Source of the DNA: Oscarella lobularis | Taxonomy: Eukaryota > Porifera > Homoscleromorpha > Homosclerophorida > Oscarellidae | NCBI RefSeq assembly: GCF_947507565.1 | Contig: NC_089182.1 | Location: forward strand, 2,108,001-2,172,000 | DNA: 64,000 nucleotides | Direction of reading: 5' to 3' | In this document: one piece after another, positions 60,149-64,000 of the stretch | How the letters are laid out: each line of letters begins with the position of its first letter | How positions within the stretch are numbered: the stretch's first letter is position 1 | The notes under the pieces: model-generated | Seen by the model: the letters and a program-made list of their open reading frames with translations, nothing else | Told to the model about the DNA's origin: nothing | Database searches by the model: none | Translations under genes and position numbers: made by a program

Positions 60149-61804
60149 ATGGACCTAACAGTGGAAGAGACTCGATCGAAACGATCTATTCAATTGTCGA
60201 ACGTATTTCTCCCAGCTGTAGCTCGTATCCGTTCCTTCGTTAGCTCGCGCTCTTTCTAGATTCCACCCGACGCAACGGTTTGCCAGTTAAAAGATCTTAT
60301 ACACAAAAAACGTTTGCAATCTCCTACCAAAGAAGGGGGGACCCCGCGTGCTATGTCTCTCTTCGCGCAGATCGGAAATACCATCCAAGCCGAACGGAAA
60401 TCCGTCTTAGTGCAAGTAAGAAAACGCGTCGCGCAGTAGCAGACTCTGGCGAATCTCGCGATGGAACACGCGGATTGATTTGATATCGTTTTCTTCTCAG
60501 GGGATAAGGGACTAAAAGAGGAAGAAACGCTTGAGTCACGTGGCATCACTTCTGGCTCGACAGTCTATCTCAAAGACCTAGGTAAAGAAAATCATTTATG
60601 GTATTTATAAAATATAATTCAAATGATCTAATAGGTCCTCAGATAGGATGGACTACAGTGGGTTGATGATACGTTGTCGTCTCGCGCTTTCGGCGCTTGG
60701 AATTTTCTTTTTCAGGTTTTTCTGATAGAGTATACGGGACCGTTAGTGCTCTACCTCATCTTCTACATGCGTCCAAGTCTCATCTACGGCGGCGGTGCAT
60801 CCGCTGTTCCGTATCATGCAGTAGTCCAGTAAAGAATCGCGTTTTTTTGTTTCAAATAACGAATTATTAAGTAATTAAGAAATTTTAGTTTGGCTGCTGC
60901 CTGCTGGAGTTTTCATTACGCCAAGCGACTTCTTGAAACCGTCTTTGTTCACAGATTTTCGCACGGCACTATGCCACTATTCAATCTTTTTAAGGTAAGC
61001 GGATGTGGGGGTGAGACATCCGTCATTCTTCTGCAATTCTTTGTTCTTAGAACAGTGGCTATTATTGGTAAGTCTCGCCTCTATTGCACGTTTTATTTTT
61101 ATTTGCTTGGCAGGAGTTTTGCTTCCTACATTGCTTATTACGTCAATCATCCTCTCTATACGGCGCCTTGTAAGCGTTACTACATATACCATTAATTTTG
61201 AAATCAAGACGAATTTTTTATAGCTTTTGGCTGGAGTCAAATATATGTCTTCTTCGCCCTTTTTGCCGTAGGTGTTGGATTTTTAAAAATTCCTGCAGTT
61301 TATTTTTAGTCGAGTGCAGGTGTCGGAAGTTGGCAACTTGAGCGCTCATCTGCTCCTAAAGAACTTGAGACCTCCAGGCACGTCGAAGGGAACCGCGATA
61401 ATGCGGCGCTTATGTCTTTTTCGTTTCTCTTTAGGAACCACTACCAGACGCATTCCCAGGCCAGACTATAATCCCCTGAACGGACTCTTTAATTACGTCT
61501 CGTGTCCCAATTACACATACGAGGTAGGGAAGTCTGGTTGCGCCAATAATGAATCTACTTCCACCTTTTTAGATTATGGCTTGGATTGCCTTTACTGGGA
61601 TGACTCAAACGCTAGCCGGTAAACCTTGACAATGAGCCAAAGCCAAGTATAGGCCACGTGTATTCTGTACATATAGCCGCCTTTTTCACTCTGGCCGGCT
61701 TTGCTCAAATGGCTACGTGGGCCCTGGGAAAACATCGCAACTACAGGAGAGAATTTCCCGAATACCCGAAGGGTCGAAAGGCGATCGTTCCCTGGCTTCT
61801 CTGA
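60149..61804 (+). CDS. TECR: Trans-2,3-enoyl-CoA reductase, 303 aa
   Basis: ER multi-pass enzyme of the last step of very-long-chain fatty-acid elongation; also acts in sphingosine degradation. Fourteen exons from 60149-60202 to 61677-61804 give 303 aa (human 308). N-terminal ubiquitin-like domain: [36 protein letters not shown]. Membrane part: [49 protein letters not shown], and the steroid-5-alpha-reductase-type end [11 protein letters not shown] and [22 protein letters not shown]. The intron 61378-61434 begins with GC (CCAG|GCACG) because phase leaves no GT. It acts in the same pathway as the ELOVL gene at 25908. Filamin follows 194 bp downstream on the same strand. Confidence 0.95.
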
Positions 61805-61998
61805 CCCCCGGCAGCTTTTTTCTCTTTTTGTCGACTTCCGGTGGTGTGTGTGATTTGTTCCGCATCGTCACGTGGGCTCTTGACGTCACGACGCACCGCA
61901 ACTCAATAGCGCAGAGAACTTTCTCCTCCGATCCTGTGTTGAGATAACTTCCTGGTGCGCGTCGTCGCCACTCGCCAGTTAGAGAGTTCACGGTCGAA

Positions 61999-64000
61999 AT
62001 GGCGAGCATGATGGAACACCAGACGGCGGAGAACGCCGAATGGAAGCGAATTCAACAGAAAACGTTCACCCGATGGGTGAACGAGCACCTGAAGAAAAAC
62101 TCGCGCACCATACGCGATCTCAAAGTCGATCTCAGCGACGGCGTCAACCTGATCGTTCTCCTCGAAGTCCTCTCGCAGAAGCGTCTCGGTCGCTACAACA
62201 AAAATCCGCGCATTCGAGCGCAGAAGATGGAAAACATCGAGCTCTGCGTCAAGTTTATCATTTCCGAAGGAATCAAACTCGTCAATATCGGTAAGAAGTC
62301 GGTAGGAGCGCGCGGGGAACGCCGCAAAGTTAATAAAATCGCCGCGACGCCATCCGTCTTCTCCTTTTATTTTCGCCGCCTCGCTCGACGATCGATCCGA
62401 TCGTCGACGACTTCGTCGTTTTCGTTCGTACGCTTCGATCGTCCGCCGTCCGTTCCTTGTCACTTTTTTTCGTCGAGTAAATAGAGCGGCATTCTTCGGC
62501 GAGTTCCATCGCTTCCGGTTGCCTTTATTCCCTCCCTCCCCCACGCCCGAATGTCAGTGCGCGCCCAACGGCGAGAAAAAGAAGCGCGTCGTCTAACGAC
62601 GATCCTTTTTCTCGCCGATTCCGATTCAGTCTTGCGAATAGACTTGGGCCGTGTCTCCCTTGAAGGATTCGTACAGTACGTAGACAGATGTGGACACGTG
62701 TCTCGCATTTGTCTGCTGCGTGGGGCCCGTATATTTTATATCAAATTTTAGGAGCGGCCGATATTGTCGACGGCAATCTCAAATTGATTCTCGGCTTGAT
62801 TTGGACGCTGATTCTTCACTACCAAATCAGCATGGGCTTCCAAACGGACGACGAAGCACCGAAGAAAGGCGGCCCGTCTCCAAAGCAGCAACTGCTCACG
62901 TGGATTCAAGGCATGCTGCCGGAGAAAAACATCAAAAATTTCACCAACGATTGGAACAGCGGCATCAACGTCGCGGCTCTCGTCGACGCCGTAGCGCCAG
63001 GACTTTGTCCGGAGCACGCCGATATGGACCAATCGACTCCATTGGAAAATGCCCAATTGGCTATGGGCCGTGCAGACGAATGGCTTGGAGTACCACAGGT
63101 TAGTTAAAAGTTGATTAGTTTTAGTTGGTGAACCCCTATAGCTTGGTGATCGTATTACAAAATTGCGTTATCGAGTTTTTCTCTCCATCTTTTGCAGGTT
63201 CTAGCTCCTCAGGACATGGTGAATCCGAACGTCGACGAGCTCAGCGTCATGACCTATCTCTCCTACTTCCCCGAAGCCGAACCGAAAGAAGGCGCTCCCA
63301 TCTTCTCGCGCACAAACGTCGCCAAAGTTCACGCGCGCGGTCCCGGTCTCGAGAAGACGGGCATGAAGGAGGGTCTTCCGGGCAAATTCACCGTCTTCAC
63401 AAAGGGCGCCGGACCGGGCAACGTCGAAGTGAAAGTGACGGGCGCCAAAGGCGAAGACGTCCCGTGCACGACCGTCGACAACGGCGACACGACGTGGGCG
63501 TGCGAGTACGTGCCGGCAAAAGCCGGTCAGCATCGCGTCGAGATTCTATTCGGCGGTCAAGCGATACCGAAGAGTCCATTTGAAGTCGGCGTCGCGACGA
63601 TCGCCGACGCGACCAAGTGCAAGGCGTGGGGTCCGGGCGTCGAGGGCAGTTCGTCGTTGAAAGAAGGCGAACCGACCGAATTTTGGGTGACGACGAAGGA
63701 CGCGGGACCCGGCGAATTGGAGATCAGCGTGCGCGGTCCCAAGGGCCTACTCCAATCGGACGAATTGACTGTGACAGACGAAGGCGACGACACCTATCAC
63801 GTCCAATACAATCCCGATCATCCAGGCGAATACAAGGTTTTCATACGTTTCGGCTTCCAGCACATACCGAAGAGCCCGTTCGCCGTGCGCGTCAACGCGG
63901 ACGTCGCGACGGCGGGAAAGTGTCGCGCCGAGGGACCGGGCGTCGAAGGGACGGGATTGATTGTCGGCGAACCGGCCGAATTTTGGGTGCACACGGCCGG
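61999..64000 (+). CDS. FLN: Filamin, 5' part (gene runs off the right edge)
   Basis: Actin-crosslinking cytoskeletal protein. Exons 61999-62290, 62752-63098 and 63198 to the window end. The actin-binding domain has two calponin-homology domains: CH1 with QQKTFTRWVNEHL, LKVDLSDGVNLIVLLEVLS, and INLV-type end VNIG; CH2 with KQQLLTWIQGMLP, FTNDWNSGINVAALVDAVAPGLCP and ending VMTYLSYFPEA. Filamin-type Ig repeats follow: KVHARGPGLEKTG, AGQHRVEILFGGQAIPKSPFEVGV and the next repeat with IPKSPFAVRVNADVATAGKC. The third exon is open for 803 bases to the edge. The remaining repeats and dimerisation domain lie outside the window. Start chosen at the first ATG of MASMMEHQTAENAEWK, which aligns with other filamins. 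Confidence 0.96.

Overview
The window is eukaryotic, gene-dense and intron-rich. Most introns are about 45-80 bp, neighbouring genes are often only 70-200 bp apart, and the genes are animal-type: a Syk-like tandem-SH2 kinase, filamin, MIER, NEK8, an RPTP-like juxtamembrane module, and Ig/FN3/thrombospondin receptors. I infer an early-branching metazoan with a compact genome. A sponge, possibly a homoscleromorph, fits best, but the sequence alone does not prove it. All exon models were built by hand from splice sites, reading phase and family similarity. They keep frame end to end, but single boundaries may be off by a base.

Layout: 1-4594 (-) 5' part of glycogen debranching enzyme; 5072-6663 (+) unknown low-complexity protein; 6855-14729 (+) receptor A; 14744-15824 (+) ceramide-1-phosphate transfer protein; 15936-25682 (-) receptor B, with a 49-bp satellite in one intron; 25908-26714 (+) fatty-acid elongase; 26787-29625 (+) NEK8; 29926-39230 (-) receptor C; 39374-41266 (-) intronless CocE/S15-type hydrolase; 41388-42902 (-) intronless UDP-glycosyltransferase; 43011-44434 (+) mitoribosomal mS27-like; 44806-47166 (+) MIER; 47396-48372 and 49103-50174 (+) tandem small secreted proteins that look like four-helix cytokines; 50447-52090 (-) DIMT1; 52160-53836 (+) TOPORS-like RING protein with a U12 AT-AC intron; 53959-54344 (-) 80-aa conserved membrane protein; 54453-57378 (+) secreted LPMO-like + EGF + three DOMON protein; 57574-60008 (-) Syk-like kinase; 60149-61804 (+) TECR; 61999-64000 (+) 5' part of filamin.

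Three themes stand out. (1) A cluster of three paralogous giant receptors (about 1900-2600 aa) built as fucolectin/discoidin-like domains, then Ig, then FN3, then an RPTP-like juxtamembrane module, then one TM segment. Two have almost no cytoplasmic tail and one has a tyrosine-containing tail. The window also carries a Syk-like kinase, the kinase type that reads phosphotyrosine receptor tails. (2) Two candidate undescribed systems: the cytokine-like secreted pair, and the LPMO-like copper domain fused to DOMON (cytochrome-type) domains. (3) Unusual splicing: about 12 GC-AG introns among roughly 190, one convincing AT-AC U12-type intron, and an initiator ATG created by splicing.
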